A stretch of DNA of 64,000 nucleotides. It comes from Vogesella mureinivorans. Its GTDB lineage: Bacteria > Pseudomonadota > Gammaproteobacteria > Burkholderiales > Chromobacteriaceae. The stretch lies in the NCBI RefSeq assembly GCF_007644035.1, contig NZ_VMTV02000577.1, positions 62,001 to 126,000 on the forward strand, written 5' to 3'. A program made the translations under genes and the position numbers. The notes under the pieces are model-generated. The model did no database searches. It saw only the letters and a list, made by a program, of their open reading frames with translations, and was not told where the DNA came from. This document shows, piece after piece, positions 8,510-18,378 of the stretch (the first letter of the stretch is position 1; each line of letters begins with the position of its first letter).

Positions 8510-9488
8510 CGTGCTCTCCCAGGTGGCTGCGCAGCGCGGCGCGCACGCCGGTTAGCGCGGGGTAGGGGCTGTGGATCACGTACACCGGCATGGCGCCGGT
8601 GTAGGCGGCAAAGCGGCCGGTGGCCTCGAAGCGGGCGCGGAAGGCCGAGCGGGTAAAGAACTCGCCCAGGCGCGGCACCACGCCGCCGCCGATGTACACA
8701 CCGCCCACGGCGCCCAGTGTCAGTGCCAGGTTGGCCGCAGCGCTGCCCAGCATGGCGCAGAACAACTCCAGCACGCGTACGCAGCGCGCATCGCGGCCGG
8801 ACAGGCCGCGCTCACTGATTTGTGCGGCCGACAGCTGGCCGGCGGCTTCGCCGGCTTGCACGCTCAGCGCGTCGTGGATCAGCTCCAGGCCGGGGCCGGA
8901 TAGCAGGCGCTCGGCCGAGACATGCTCGCCAAAACGGGTTTGGGCGTAGCGCAGCAGCGCGGCTTCGTCGTCGTTCAGCGGCGAAAACGCCACGTGGCCG
9001 CCTTCGCCGGCAATAGCGACCCAGTCCTTACCCGCTGGCAGCAGGCCGGATACGCCCAGGCCGGTACCGGCGCCGATCAGCGCCTTGGCGCCGGGTTTGG
9101 CGTCGCCGCCGCCTACCTGTACCAGCTCGCTGGCGGGCAGGTGCGGCAGCGATAGCGCCAGCGCGGTGAAATCGTTGAGCACCAGCAGGGTGTGGAAGCC
9201 CAGCGCCTGGCGCGTTTCTTCGATAGAGAACGACCAGTGGTGGTTGGTCATCTGCACACGGTCGCCGTTTACCGGGTTGGCAATGCCGATGGCGGCATGG
9301 TGTACGGCGTGGGTATGGGCGCCTTCCAGATAGCTGCGGATGGCGTCGGCCAGCGTGGCGTACTCTTTGCACGGCAGCACATCGATGTCTTCAATCACAC
9401 CCGGGCCGGTTTCCAGCGCAAAGCGTGCATTGGTGCCGCCGATGTCGGCCAGCAGGCGCGGATAGGGGTTAGGCTGCCCAGTAGACAT
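8502..9488 (-). CDS. glk: Glucokinase
   Basis: Phosphorylates glucose with ATP to glucose-6-phosphate, feeding zwf and pgi. 328 residues of the bacterial Glk type. Visible motifs: phosphate-binding LLADIGGTNARFALE near residue 12, LNDFTALALSLP with the catalytic Asp region, GAGTGLGVSGLL, the zinc-free EGGHVAFSP segment, and GGVYIGGGVVPRLGEFF. The start overlaps the pgl end by 20 bases and its stop overlaps hexR by 8 bases, showing tight translational coupling. Together with the ABC transporter at 20.8-25.2 kb it implies direct uptake of free glucose rather than a PTS. Confidence 0.97.
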   Translation of the reverse strand: MSTGQPNPYPRLLADIGGTNARFALETGPGVIEDIDVLPCKEYATLADAIRSYLEGAHTHAVHHAAIGIANPVNGDRVQMTNHHWSFSIEETRQALGFHTLLVLNDFTALALSLPHLPASELVQVGGGDAKPGAKALIGAGTGLGVSGLLPAGKDWVAIAGEGGHVAFSPLNDDEAALLRYAQTRFGEHVSAERLLSGPGLELIHDALSVQAGEAAGQLSAAQISERGLSGRDARCVRVLELFCAMLGSAAANLALTLGAVGGVYIGGGVVPRLGEFFTRSAFRARFEATGRFAAYTGAMPVYVIHSPYPALTGVRAALRSHLGEHDA

Positions 9489-10161
9489 GAAGCGGTTTCT
9501 CCGAAGGCTGCAGCAGATAGCTGATGGGGTAGGTATCGTTTACGCCTTGTGCGGCGGTGTCCAGTACGGTGCGCTTGCCGGCACCGGCAATGGCCAGGTA
9601 CAGCTTGCCGCTACGGCGCAGCTCGGCCAGCGTCATGCTGATGCGGGTGTGCGGCGCGGCGGGCGGCACCACGGTGAGCAGGGCGTGCGGGTTGGCCGCA
9701 TCCAGCCCGTCGGCCAGCTGTGCGGCAGCGGGGAACAGCGAGGCGGTGTGGCCGTCGTCGCCCATGCCCAGCACTACGACGTCTGGCGTTTGCCACAGCG
9801 TGTGTGCGGTGGCCAGCTCTTGCTCGGGGTTGGCCGCAGTATTCACCAGCGGCAGGAAGGCGGCGGCGGCTGCTGCGCCTTGCAGCAGGTGCTGGCGTAC
9901 CAGGCCGGCGTTGCTATCGGCGTGCTCGGGTGGGACCACGCGTTCGTCTACCAGGGTCACGGTAACGCGGCCCCAGTCCAGCTGCGCTTGCGCCAGCGCC
10001 TGGAAAAACGGCACCGGCGAGCGCCCGCCGGAGACCGCCAGCGTGGCACGGCCACGGGCGGTGATGGCGGCGGCCAGGTCGCTGGCTACCGCGTGCGCCA
10101 AGGCCGCGCTGGCGTCGGCGGCCTTGGTAAATTCATTCAGATGCATCTCTGTATCGTCCAT
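9469..10161 (-). CDS. pgl: 6-phosphogluconolactonase
   Basis: Hydrolyses 6-phosphogluconolactone, the product of Zwf, to 6-phosphogluconate for Edd. 230 residues, the DevB/SOL type. Signatures: TLAVSGGRSPVPFFQAL, VTLVDERVVPPEHADSN and VVLGMGDDGHTASLFP, as in the family. The ATG at 10161 is used; the second ATG at 10146 (MHLNEF) is equally plausible, because neither has a strong Shine-Dalgarno. It overlaps glk by 20 bases. Two GTTGGCCGCA motifs fall in this gene (9691 and 9829). Confidence 0.95.
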   Translation of the reverse strand: MDDTEMHLNEFTKAADASAALAHAVASDLAAAITARGRATLAVSGGRSPVPFFQALAQAQLDWGRVTVTLVDERVVPPEHADSNAGLVRQHLLQGAAAAAAFLPLVNTAANPEQELATAHTLWQTPDVVVLGMGDDGHTASLFPAAAQLADGLDAANPHALLTVVPPAAPHTRISMTLAELRRSGKLYLAIAGAGKRTVLDTAAQGVNDTYPISYLLQPSEKPLHVYWAA

Positions 10162-10284
10162 GCAGGTGTCGTCTTGTGGCGACGTGGCCCGGTGGCCCGG
10201 GCTCGTTTGTTTAGCTATTGCTGCCGCGCACCCGGGTGGGGCGCGGCGGCTAGCCAGGGGCCGGCTTGGTAGCCGGCCTGGCGC

Positions 10285-11757
10285 TTAACACTCTTCGTGC
10301 CAGCTGATGCCGTCACGGCTGAGCAGGGCACTGGATGCGGCAGGGCCCCAGGTGCCGGCGGTGTACTGCTTGGGGGCGATGGTGCTGCGCGCCCAGTTGT
10401 CCATGATGGGTTCTACCCAGCGCCAGGCTTCTACCAGCTCGTCGCGGCGCATGAACAGCGCCAGCTTGCCGCGGATCACGTCCAGCAGCAGGCGCTCGTA
10501 GGCGTCGGCACGGCGGGCTTTGAACGATTCGTGGAAGTCCAGGTTCAGGTGTACCGGCTGCAGGCGCTGGGTGTCGCCCGGCTCCTTGGACAGGAAGTAC
10601 AGGCGGATGCTTTCTTCCGGCTGCAGGCGGATCACCAGGCGGTTGGCGGTGTTCTGGCCGGTAGGGCTGGCAAACAGGTGGTGCGGCACATCGCGGAAAT
10701 TGATCACGATTTCGGCCAGGCGTTCCTGCATGCGCTTGCCGGTGCGCAGGAAGAAGGGCACGCCTGCCCAGCGCCAGTTGTCGATTTCGGCCTTGATCGC
10801 CACAAAGGTTTCGGTCTGGCTGCCAGCGGGGATGCCTTGCTCTTGCAGGTAGCCCACCACCGGCTGGCCGGCTACGGCACCGGCTTTATACTGGCCGCGC
10901 ACGGTTTTACCTGCCACGTCTTGCTCGCTGAACGGGCGCAGCGCTTTCAGCACTTTCAGTTTTTCGTCACGCACGGCGTCGGCGCCCAGGTTGGCCGGCG
11001 GCTCCATGGCCACGATACACAGCAGCTGCAGCAGGTGGTTTTGCACCATGTCGCGCAGCGCGCCGGTATCGTCGTAAAAATCGCCACGGGTGCCCACGCC
11101 CAGGTCTTCGGCAATGGTGATCTGTACGTCGTGAATCCACTCGCGGCGCCACAGCGGCTCGAACAGCGCATTGGCAAAGCGGATGGCCAGCAGGTTTTGT
11201 ACCGATTCTTTACCCAGGTAGTGGTCGATACGGTACAGCTGTTCTTCCTTGAAGTGGCGGGCGACCGCTTCGTTGATTTCGTTGGACGATTCCAGGTCGT
11301 GGCCCAGCGGTTTTTCCAGTACCACGCGCACCTGGTCGTGGTTCAGGCCCACGGCGGCCAGGTTGTCGCAAATGCCTTCAAACAGGTCGGGCGCGGTGGC
11401 CAGGTAGCACACGGTCACGCGGTCGCCACCGGCTTTCAGTGCCTCGGCCAGTGCCGGGTAGTGCTCGGGCGTGGCGGCGTCTACTTTCAGGTACTGCACG
11501 CGGGCCAGGAAGCTATCCCAGGCGGCGGTGGAGAAGTGCTCTTTCACGTGTACGCGCGCGTTCTTTTCTACCATGGCCAGGTAGTCGTCGCGGCTCATGT
11601 CGCGGCGGCCCAGTGCCAGAATGCGGCCTGCTTCGTGCAGCAGGTCGGCGGCGTGCGCCTGGTAAAGCGACGGCAGCAGCTTGCGCATGACCAAATCGCC
11701 GGTACCCCCGAACAGCACCATATCGAATGCCGGGGTGTGCAGGTTTGCGTTCTCCAT
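10285..11757 (-). CDS. zwf: Glucose-6-phosphate 1-dehydrogenase
   Basis: Oxidises glucose-6-phosphate to the lactone with NAD(P)+, the entry step of the Entner-Doudoroff and pentose phosphate routes. 490 residues from the ATG at 11757. The nucleotide-binding start [17 protein letters not shown] and the substrate motif [14 protein letters not shown] are intact. The frame runs upstream to 11874, but that part would cross the promoter and the HexR operator, so the internal ATG is preferred. It heads the minus-strand operon zwf-pgl-glk-hexR-pgi and is divergent from edd. Confidence 0.97.
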   Translation of the reverse strand: MENANLHTPAFDMVLFGGTGDLVMRKLLPSLYQAHAADLLHEAGRILALGRRDMSRDDYLAMVEKNARVHVKEHFSTAAWDSFLARVQYLKVDAATPEHYPALAEALKAGGDRVTVCYLATAPDLFEGICDNLAAVGLNHDQVRVVLEKPLGHDLESSNEINEAVARHFKEEQLYRIDHYLGKESVQNLLAIRFANALFEPLWRREWIHDVQITIAEDLGVGTRGDFYDDTGALRDMVQNHLLQLLCIVAMEPPANLGADAVRDEKLKVLKALRPFSEQDVAGKTVRGQYKAGAVAGQPVVGYLQEQGIPAGSQTETFVAIKAEIDNWRWAGVPFFLRTGKRMQERLAEIVINFRDVPHHLFASPTGQNTANRLVIRLQPEESIRLYFLSKEPGDTQRLQPVHLNLDFHESFKARRADAYERLLLDVIRGKLALFMRRDELVEAWRWVEPIMDNWARSTIAPKQYTAGTWGPAASSALLSRDGISWHEEC

Positions 11758-11784
11758 CCTGATTATTCTCGCCCAAGGTTGTGA

Positions 11785-11799
11785 TGTAGTTATATTACC
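11785..11799. promoter_or_regulatory. Putative HexR operator overlapping the zwf promoter
   Basis: TGTAGTTATATTACC matches the published gammaproteobacterial HexR palindrome TGTAATTAAATTACA at 12 of 15 positions. On the minus strand it contains the likely zwf -10 hexamer TAATAT (11792-11797), so binding would block zwf transcription directly. Confidence 0.7.
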
Positions 11800-11819
11800 A
11801 AACATGGCCCGCTTGTCTA
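11792..11819 (-). promoter_or_regulatory. Putative zwf promoter
   Basis: Reading the minus strand, -35 TAGACA (11814-11819), a 16-base spacer and -10 TAATAT (11792-11797) are followed by the zwf ATG about 35 bases later. It is overlapped by the HexR-like site. Confidence 0.6.
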
Positions 11820-11961
11820 TGCCGATTGTACAAGGCGGCTGCCGCGTGTTTTTGTTGTTGTTAGCGGCCAACACTGCATTAAGTATATGAAGTTAAATGA
11901 TTAAGTAGTGGTTTTGCTAAAATAAACCTGCTTTTTGTGCTGTAGCGCCTTGCAAACAGAC

Positions 11962-11976
11962 TGTAGTAAAACTACC
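11962..11976. promoter_or_regulatory. Putative HexR operator upstream of edd
   Basis: TGTAGTAAAACTACC is a near-perfect palindrome (TGTAGT-AAA-ACTACC), shares TGTAGT and the terminal TACC with the zwf-side site, and lies 30 bases before the edd start. It matches the HexR consensus at 11 of 15 positions. Confidence 0.65.
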
Positions 11977-12006
11977 ATTCAAGCACCTTCATCAGGGCCG
12001 ATACCA

Positions 12007-13845
12007 ATGAGTCTGCACCCCGTTCTGCACGCTGTAACCCAGCGCATCATCGAACGCAGCCGCGATACCCGCGCTGCCTACCTGGCTACGGCCCGCGCGG
12101 CGATGCGCCAAGGCAAGGTCGAGCGTTCCCAGCTGTCCTGTACCAACCTGGCACACGCCTTTGCGGCCATGCCGGACGGCATCAAGATTCATCTGAAAGA
12201 AGCGGCCCGCCCCAACCTGGCCATTGTGTCGGCGTATAACGACATGCTGTCGGCGCACCAGCCGCTGGACACCTTCCCGGCCATCATCAAGGCCGAGGCG
12301 CTGAAAGTGGGCGCTACCGCCCAGTTTGCCGGCGGCGTACCCGCCATGTGCGATGGCGTGACACAGGGCTTCGAGGGCATGGAGCTGAGTTTGTTCTCGC
12401 GCGATGTGATCGCCATGAGCACCGCCATCGCGCTAAGCCACCAGATGTTCGACGCCGCGCTGTACCTGGGCGTGTGCGACAAAATCGTGCCGGGCCTGCT
12501 GATCGGCGCGCTGGCCTTTGGCCACCTGCCGGCGGTGTTTGTACCGGCCGGCCCGATGACCACCGGCATCGCCAACGACGACAAAGCCAAAGTGCGCCAG
12601 CTGTACGCCGAGGGCAAGGTTGGCCGCGACGCCCTGCTGGAATCCGAAATGGCGTCCTACCACGGCCCGGGCACCTGCACCTTCTACGGCACCGCCAACA
12701 GCAACCAGATGCTGATGGAGGTGATGGGCCTGCACCTGCCGGGTGCCGCCTTCGTCAACCCGAATACCCCGCTGCGCGACGCCCTGACGCGCCGTGCCGC
12801 CCGCGTGGCCGCCGAGATCTCTGCCCAGGGCAGCCGCTTCACCCCGATTTGCGAGGTGATCGACGAGAAAGCCATCGTCAACGGCATCGTCGGCCTGCTG
12901 GCCACCGGTGGCTCCACCAACCACACCCTGCACATCAATGCCATCGCCCGTGCCGCCGGCATCAACGTGAACTGGGACGATTTCGACGAGCTGTCCAGCG
13001 TGGTGCCGCTGATCGTGCGCGCCTACCCGAACGGCAAGGCCGACGTGAACCACTTCCACGCCGCTGGCGGCATGGGTTATGTGATTCGCGAGCTGCTGGA
13101 CGCCGGCCTGCTGCACGACGACGTGACCACCATCATGGGCCATGGCCTGCGCGCCCACAGCCAGGAAGCCTGGCTGCAAGACGGCGAGGCAGCGTTCCGC
13201 GCCGCGCCAGCGGTATCGGGTGACGACAGCGTACTGCGCCCTGCGGCCAACCCGTTCTCGGCCGATGGCGGCCTGAAAGTGCTGACCGGCAATATCGGCC
13301 GCGCCGTGATCAAGGTATCGGCGGTGAAAGCCGAGCACCGCGTGGTGGAAGCGCCGGCTGTGGTGTTCCACGACCAGAACGAGCTGCTGGCGGCGTTCAA
13401 GCGCGGCGAACTGGAAAAAGACTTTGTGGCGGTGATCCGCTTCCAGGGCCCGCGCGCCAACGGCATGCCGGAGCTGCATAAGCTGACGCCGCCGCTGGGC
13501 GTGCTGCAGGAACGCGGCTTCAAGGTGGCACTGGTCACCGACGGCCGTATGTCCGGCGCGTCCGGCAAGGTGCCCGCTGCGATTCACGTGTCGCCCGAAG
13601 CCCTGCTGGGTGGCGACATCGGCAAGGTACGCAACGGCGACCTGGTGCGCCTGGATGCCAACACCGGCGAGCTGACCATCCTGGTAGACGCTGCCGAGTG
13701 GGCTGCGCGCGAGCACGTGCAGGCGGACCTGAGCGCCAACCAGCACGGCGTGGGCCGCGACCTGTTTGCCGGCTTCCGCCAGCTGGCCACCGCTGCCGAA
13801 GACGGCGCGATGAGCTTTGCCCACCCGCTGTGGGCTGGCCGCTAA
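12007..13845 (+). CDS. edd: Phosphogluconate dehydratase
   Basis: First committed enzyme of the Entner-Doudoroff pathway: dehydrates 6-phosphogluconate to 2-keto-3-deoxy-6-phosphogluconate. 612 residues of the IlvD/Edd family. The iron-sulfur cysteines are seen in [25 protein letters not shown] and [31 protein letters not shown] and [22 protein letters not shown] are also present. The ATG at 12007 begins the conserved [18 protein letters not shown]; an upstream open stretch overlaps the HexR operator and is unlikely to be coding. eda follows 93 bases downstream. Confidence 0.98.
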   Translation: MSLHPVLHAVTQRIIERSRDTRAAYLATARAAMRQGKVERSQLSCTNLAHAFAAMPDGIKIHLKEAARPNLAIVSAYNDMLSAHQPLDTFPAIIKAEALKVGATAQFAGGVPAMCDGVTQGFEGMELSLFSRDVIAMSTAIALSHQMFDAALYLGVCDKIVPGLLIGALAFGHLPAVFVPAGPMTTGIANDDKAKVRQLYAEGKVGRDALLESEMASYHGPGTCTFYGTANSNQMLMEVMGLHLPGAAFVNPNTPLRDALTRRAARVAAEISAQGSRFTPICEVIDEKAIVNGIVGLLATGGSTNHTLHINAIARAAGINVNWDDFDELSSVVPLIVRAYPNGKADVNHFHAAGGMGYVIRELLDAGLLHDDVTTIMGHGLRAHSQEAWLQDGEAAFRAAPAVSGDDSVLRPAANPFSADGGLKVLTGNIGRAVIKVSAVKAEHRVVEAPAVVFHDQNELLAAFKRGELEKDFVAVIRFQGPRANGMPELHKLTPPLGVLQERGFKVALVTDGRMSGASGKVPAAIHVSPEALLGGDIGKVRNGDLVRLDANTGELTILVDAAEWAAREHVQADLSANQHGVGRDLFAGFRQLATAAEDGAMSFAHPLWAGR

Positions 13846-13904
13846 GCGCCTGAGCCCCTGCCGTGCGGCAGTGGGCTATAAAAACTGCATCGATCATTTA
13901 CCGG

Positions 13905-13920
13905 GTTGGCCGCGGCCAAC
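13905..13920. repeat. Overlapping inverted pair of the GTTGGCCGCA-type motif
   Basis: GTTGGCCGCGGCCAAC, a perfect 16-base palindrome in the edd-eda gap, formed by two overlapping one-mismatch copies of the 10-mer repeat in opposite orientation. Confidence 0.85.
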
Positions 13921-13938
13921 CCCAGCAAAGGACACACC

Positions 13939-14565
13939 ATGGACGCACTGTCTCTGCTTCGCCAAGGCCCGGTGGTACCGGTTATCGTGGTTAATGACGC
14001 CGCCGTGGCGGTAGACCTGGCGCATGCGCTGGTCGCCGGCGGCATCCGCACGCTGGAAATCACCCTGCGCACCAAGGCTGCGCTGGCCGCCATGCGCCGC
14101 ATTCGCGACGAAGTACCCGACGCGCTGGTCGGTGCCGGCACTGTGCGCACCCGCGCCCACCTGGAAGCCGCGCTGGACGCTGGTGCGCAGTTCGGCATCA
14201 GCCCGGGCCTCACCGCCGAGCTGGCCGCTGCCGCCCGTGCCTCCGGCGTGCCGTTCATCCCCGGTATTGCCACCCCGTCCGAAGCCATGCACGCGCAGGA
14301 CGAGGGCTTCCATATCCTGAAACTGTTCCCGGCCGAGGCGGTAGGCGGCATCAAGCTGCTGAAGTCGCTGGCCGGCCCGCTGCCGGAACTGCGTTTCTGC
14401 CCCACCGGCGGCATTGATGTGAACAGCGCGCCCAACTACCTGGCCCTGCCTAACGTGCTGGCCGTGGGCGGCAGCTGGCTGACCCCGGACGACGCCATTG
14501 CGGCGCAAGACTGGGACCGTATCACTGCACTGGCCCGTGCGGCCAGCGCACTGGCGGTACGCTAG
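13939..14565 (+). CDS. eda: KDPG aldolase (2-keto-3-deoxy-6-phosphogluconate aldolase)
   Basis: Cleaves KDPG to pyruvate and glyceraldehyde-3-phosphate, the last Entner-Doudoroff step. 208 residues. The active-site Glu segment is GGIRTLEITLRTKAAL and the Schiff-base lysine lies in HILKLFPAEAVGG; the phosphate-binding FCPTGGI and AVGGSWL are intact. AAAGGA lies about 8 bases before the ATG at 13939. A terminator follows at 14732-14766. Confidence 0.98.
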   Translation: MDALSLLRQGPVVPVIVVNDAAVAVDLAHALVAGGIRTLEITLRTKAALAAMRRIRDEVPDALVGAGTVRTRAHLEAALDAGAQFGISPGLTAELAAAARASGVPFIPGIATPSEAMHAQDEGFHILKLFPAEAVGGIKLLKSLAGPLPELRFCPTGGIDVNSAPNYLALPNVLAVGGSWLTPDDAIAAQDWDRITALARAASALAVR

Positions 14566-14731
14566 GCATAGCCAGGCGGTGCTGCACTGTGGCCGGAGCC
14601 GCCTTCGGGCGGCCTGTGGCGGCCATCGTGCGGGGCACATCGCCTGCCTGTGTACGCTTGCCCCGTGATCCCTGTTGGCTGTAGCGATATGGCCGGCAGG
14701 CTTTGAAGTTCGTTTTGTTGCATTCTCTTCT

Positions 14732-14766
14732 GGCTCTGCCGACTCTCCCCGGCAGAGCCTTTTTTT
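14732..14766 (+). terminator. Terminator after eda
   Basis: Stem GGCTCTGCC (14732-14740) / GGCAGAGCC (14751-14759), a 10-base loop and a run of seven T, about 170 bases after the eda stop and before rmlB. Confidence 0.88.
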
Positions 14767-14850
14767 ATCTGTTTGACGTAAGGCGGTATTGCAACATCGG
14801 CAGAGCAGCTAACATGCAGCATTATCTTTCCTGTGTGGCAAGGACTGGGC

Positions 14851-15912
14851 ATGACGATCTTGGTTACCGGCGGCGCCGGCTTTATTGGTGGCAACTTTGT
14901 GCTGGACTGGTTGGCCGCACACGATGAAACCGTGGTGAACCTGGACAAGCTGACCTACGCCGGCAACCTGCAAACCCTGGCCAGCCTGCGCGATAACCCG
15001 CGCCATGTGTTTGTGCAGGGCGATATCGGCGACCGCGAGCTGGTGGCCAACTTGCTGGTGCAGTACCAGCCGCGTGCGGTGCTGAACTTTGCCGCCGAAA
15101 GCCATGTGGACCGCTCCATTCATGGTCCGGGCGACTTCATCCACACCAATGTGCTGGGTACTTTTAACCTGCTGGAGTCGGTACGGGCTTATTGGACTGC
15201 GCTGCCCGCCGAAGAGCAGCAAGCGTTCCGCTTTCTGCACGTGTCCACCGACGAGGTATACGGCACGCTCTCGCCAGCAGACCCGCCGTTTGCCGAAGAC
15301 AATCGTTACGAGCCCAACAGCCCGTACTCGGCCAGCAAGGCCGCTAGCGACCACCTGGTACGTGCCTGGCACCATACCTATGGTCTGCCGGTCCTCACCA
15401 CCAACTGCAGCAATAACTACGGGCCTTATCATTTCCCCGAGAAGCTGATTCCGCTAGTCATCCTCAATGCGCTGGCTGGCAAGCCGCTGCCTATTTATGG
15501 TGATGGCCAGCAGGTACGCGACTGGCTGTACGTGAAAGACCACTGCAGTGCTATCCGTCGTGTGTTGGAGGCTGGCCAGCTGGGTGAAACCTATAACGTG
15601 GGCGGCTGGAACGAAAAAGCCAATCTGGACGTGGTGCGCAGCATCTGTGCGCTACTGGATGAGCTACGCCCGCGCGCCGACGGCCAGCCCTACGCCAGCC
15701 AGATCACCTACGTACAAGACCGCCCTGGCCACGATCGCCGCTACGCTATCGACGCCCGCAAGCTGCAGCGCGAGCTGGGCTGGAAGCCAGCCGAGACCTT
15801 CGACAGCGGCATCCGCAAGACGGTGCAATGGTATCTGGACAACCAGGCCTGGGTGGCTGGCGTGACCAGCGGCAGCTACCGCGACTGGCTGAGCCAGCAG
15901 TACGGGGCGTGA
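14851..15912 (+). CDS. rfbB: dTDP-glucose 4,6-dehydratase
   Basis: Second step of dTDP-L-rhamnose synthesis, converting dTDP-glucose to the 4-keto-6-deoxy sugar with bound NAD. 353 residues, extended SDR family. The Rossmann start is [20 protein letters not shown]; the catalytic Tyr and Lys lie in [12 protein letters not shown]; and HVSTDEVYG and [14 protein letters not shown] are typical of RmlB. AAGGA lies about 7 bases before the ATG at 14851. First gene of the rmlBDAC operon that builds rhamnose for LPS or another surface glycan; no glycosyltransferases are nearby. Confidence 0.97.
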   Translation: MTILVTGGAGFIGGNFVLDWLAAHDETVVNLDKLTYAGNLQTLASLRDNPRHVFVQGDIGDRELVANLLVQYQPRAVLNFAAESHVDRSIHGPGDFIHTNVLGTFNLLESVRAYWTALPAEEQQAFRFLHVSTDEVYGTLSPADPPFAEDNRYEPNSPYSASKAASDHLVRAWHHTYGLPVLTTNCSNNYGPYHFPEKLIPLVILNALAGKPLPIYGDGQQVRDWLYVKDHCSAIRRVLEAGQLGETYNVGGWNEKANLDVVRSICALLDELRPRADGQPYASQITYVQDRPGHDRRYAIDARKLQRELGWKPAETFDSGIRKTVQWYLDNQAWVAGVTSGSYRDWLSQQYGA

Positions 15913-15914
15913 CC

Positions 15915-16808
15915 ATGGCCATGCGCATCCTGATTACCGGTAGCAGCGGCCAGGTCGGCTTCGAGCTGCAGCGCGCACTGGCGCTGCACGGCGAGCTGAT
16001 CTGCCCGCAGCGGAAAGATTTCGACCTGTCGCAGCCTGCCAGCCTGCAGGCGGCGCTGGACGCCTGGCAGCCACACATTATCGTGAACCCGGCGGCCTAC
16101 ACCGCGGTGGACAAAGCCGAGGACGAACCGGCGCTGGCGCAGGCCATTAATGCTGATGCGGTGGCGGCATTGGCGCAATGGGCGGCGGTGCACAATGCGC
16201 TATTGCTGCATTACTCTACCGACTACGTGTTTGACGGTAACAAAGCGGGCGCCTGGTGCGAAGACGATGCGGCCAACCCGCAGTCGGTGTACGGGCGCAG
16301 CAAATGGCTGGGTGAAGAGGCCATACGCGCCAGCGGCTGCCGCCACTTTATCCTGCGCACCTCGTGGGTGGCGGGCGTGTACGGCCAGAACTTCCTGAAA
16401 ACCATGCTGCGCCTGGCCGCCAGCCGCGACAGCCTGTCGGTGGTGGCCGACCAGTTCGGCGCGCCGACCCCAGCCAGCCTGCTGGCCGACGTGGCCGCCA
16501 ACCTGGTACAGCGTGCACAAGCCCGGGTGGAGCAGCCTTACGGTACCTACCACGTGGCAGCACAGGGCCGCACCAGCTGGCACCATTACGCCAGCTACGT
16601 GATCACCCTGGCGCGCGAGGCCGGCTGGCCGCTGCAGCTGGCCGCCGCGCCGCAAGCCATCCCTAGCAGCGCCTACCCGCAGAAAGCCAGCCGCCCGGCC
16701 AACTCGCAGCTGGACTGCAGCAAGCTGATGCAGACCTTCGACCTGCAATTGCCGCACTGGCAGCAGGCGGTAAAACAGATATTCGATACGCTGGACAACC
16801 TCAAATGA
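15915..16808 (+). CDS. rfbD: dTDP-4-dehydrorhamnose reductase
   Basis: Final NADPH-dependent step to dTDP-L-rhamnose. 297 residues, SDR-type. Motifs: [32 protein letters not shown] and the catalytic YGRSKWLGE. It starts two bases after the rmlB stop and its own stop overlaps the rmlA start in ATGA, so the operon is translationally coupled. One TGCGGCCAAC motif lies at 16268. Confidence 0.96.
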   Translation: MAMRILITGSSGQVGFELQRALALHGELICPQRKDFDLSQPASLQAALDAWQPHIIVNPAAYTAVDKAEDEPALAQAINADAVAALAQWAAVHNALLLHYSTDYVFDGNKAGAWCEDDAANPQSVYGRSKWLGEEAIRASGCRHFILRTSWVAGVYGQNFLKTMLRLAASRDSLSVVADQFGAPTPASLLADVAANLVQRAQARVEQPYGTYHVAAQGRTSWHHYASYVITLAREAGWPLQLAAAPQAIPSSAYPQKASRPANSQLDCSKLMQTFDLQLPHWQQAVKQIFDTLDNLK

Positions 16809-17698
16809 GCACACAAGCACGCAAGGGCATCATTCTGGCCGGCGGCTCCGGCACCCGGCTGTATCCGGCGACACTGGCAGTCAGCAAGCAGCTGCTGCCC
16901 ATCTACGACAAGCCGATGATCTACTACCCGCTCAGCACCCTGATGCTGGCGGGTATTCGCGAGATCCTGATTATTTCCACCCCGCAGGACACGCCGCGCT
17001 TCCAGCAGCTGCTGGGCGATGGCAGCCAGTGGGGCATTCAGCTGGCGTACACAGTACAGCCTAGCCCCGATGGCCTGGCTCAGGCCTTTATTCTGGGTGA
17101 AGCCTTCCTGGACGGCGCCCCGTCGGCACTGGTGCTGGGCGACAATATTTTCTACGGCAATGATTTTCCGCGCTTGCTCAAAGCCGCCAGTGCCAAACCG
17201 GACGGCGCCACGGTGTTTGCCTACCATGTCAACGACCCGGAGCGTTACGGTGTGGTGGCGTTCGATGAGGCGGGCCACGCTGTTAGCATCGAGGAAAAAC
17301 CGGTAAAACCGCAGTCAAACTACGCGGTAACCGGCCTGTATTTCTACGATGAGCAGGTGGTCGATATTGCCAAGTCCATCCAGCCCTCGCCACGTGGCGA
17401 GCTGGAAATCACCGATGTGAACGCTGCGTATCTGCAGCAAGGCACGCTGGATGTGCAGACCATGGGCCGGGGCTACGCCTGGCTGGATACCGGCACCCAC
17501 GAGTCTTTGCTGGAAGCCAGCCAGTTTATTGCCACCGTAGAAAACCGGCAGGGGCTGAAAGTGGCGTGCCTGGAAGAAATTGCCTATACCCTGGGCTGGA
17601 TCACGGCCGAACAGGTAGAAAAACTGGCCGCACCGCTGAAGAAAAATGCCTACGGCCAGTACCTGCTGCGTATGCTGACATCGCTTAATCGTTTATAA
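16805..17698 (+). CDS. rfbA: Glucose-1-phosphate thymidylyltransferase
   Basis: First step of the pathway: dTTP plus glucose-1-phosphate to dTDP-glucose. 297 residues. The nucleotidyltransferase core [40 protein letters not shown] and [10 protein letters not shown] is complete. The start overlaps rmlD by four bases. Confidence 0.97.
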   Translation: MSTQARKGIILAGGSGTRLYPATLAVSKQLLPIYDKPMIYYPLSTLMLAGIREILIISTPQDTPRFQQLLGDGSQWGIQLAYTVQPSPDGLAQAFILGEAFLDGAPSALVLGDNIFYGNDFPRLLKAASAKPDGATVFAYHVNDPERYGVVAFDEAGHAVSIEEKPVKPQSNYAVTGLYFYDEQVVDIAKSIQPSPRGELEITDVNAAYLQQGTLDVQTMGRGYAWLDTGTHESLLEASQFIATVENRQGLKVACLEEIAYTLGWITAEQVEKLAAPLKKNAYGQYLLRMLTSLNRL

Positions 17699-17749
17699 CG
17701 CTTCCCCTGGCTGGCCACGTGGTTGGCCGCAGATCGATGCCAAAACACC

Positions 17750-18298
17750 ATGAACATCATCAATACTGCCATTCCCGACGTCAAAATCATCGAGCCCAAG
17801 GTCTTCGGTGACGAGCGCGGGTACTTCTACGAAAGCTACAGCCAGCGCCAGTTTGACGAGGCGGTGGGGCGCCATGTCGAGTTTGTGCAGGACAACCACA
17901 GCCGCTCGGTACGCGGCGTGTTGCGCGGCCTGCACTACCAGCTGCCGCCGTTTGCCCAGGCCAAGCTGGTGCGCTGTACGGTGGGGCAGGTGTTCGATGT
18001 GGTGGTGGATATCCGCCGTCGCTCGCCTACCTTCGGGCAATGGGTAGGCCAGGTATTGTCTGCCGAAAATAAACGCCAGCTGTGGATACCCGAAGGCTTC
18101 GCGCATGGCTTTGTTACCCTTAGCGAGCACGCTGAGTTCCTGTACAAAACCACCGGCTACTACGCGCCCGCACACGACCGCGGCGTGTTGTGGAACGATC
18201 CGGCCATTGCCATTGCCTGGCCGGATTGTGGCCCGCTGCAGCTGTCCGGCAAAGACCAGGTGCAGCCCCTGCTGGCGGCGGCCGAGCTGTTCGACTAA
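17750..18298 (+). CDS. rfbC: dTDP-4-dehydrorhamnose 3,5-epimerase
   Basis: Epimerises the 4-keto-6-deoxy sugar before RmlD reduces it. 182 residues with the cupin-like RmlC fold. Signatures: GDERGYFYESYSQRQFD, QDNHSRSVRGVLRGLHYQ with the catalytic His, and IPEGFAHGFVTLSEHAEFLYK. The gene begins 51 bases after rmlA; the gap carries a GTTGGCCGCA motif at 17722. Open sequence upstream of 17750 is not conserved. Confidence 0.96.
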   Translation: MNIINTAIPDVKIIEPKVFGDERGYFYESYSQRQFDEAVGRHVEFVQDNHSRSVRGVLRGLHYQLPPFAQAKLVRCTVGQVFDVVVDIRRRSPTFGQWVGQVLSAENKRQLWIPEGFAHGFVTLSEHAEFLYKTTGYYAPAHDRGVLWNDPAIAIAWPDCGPLQLSGKDQVQPLLAAAELFD

Positions 18299-18378
18299 GC
18301 GGCGCTAGCGCAAACCCTCCTCCTGGCGGCCATTTGGCGCTATCGTTACGCCCTGCTCTGGTTTTGCAAGGATTCTCC

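Noticed and set aside
5951-8656. A 901-codon open frame on the plus strand across pgi and hexR
   Set aside because: Antisense to two clear enzymes; composition (Gln/His/Val/Gly-rich) is the usual product of reading high-GC genes on the opposite strand, and no family signature is seen.
10297-11784. A 495-codon open frame antisense to zwf
   Set aside because: Same antisense artefact; zwf is fully supported by motifs.
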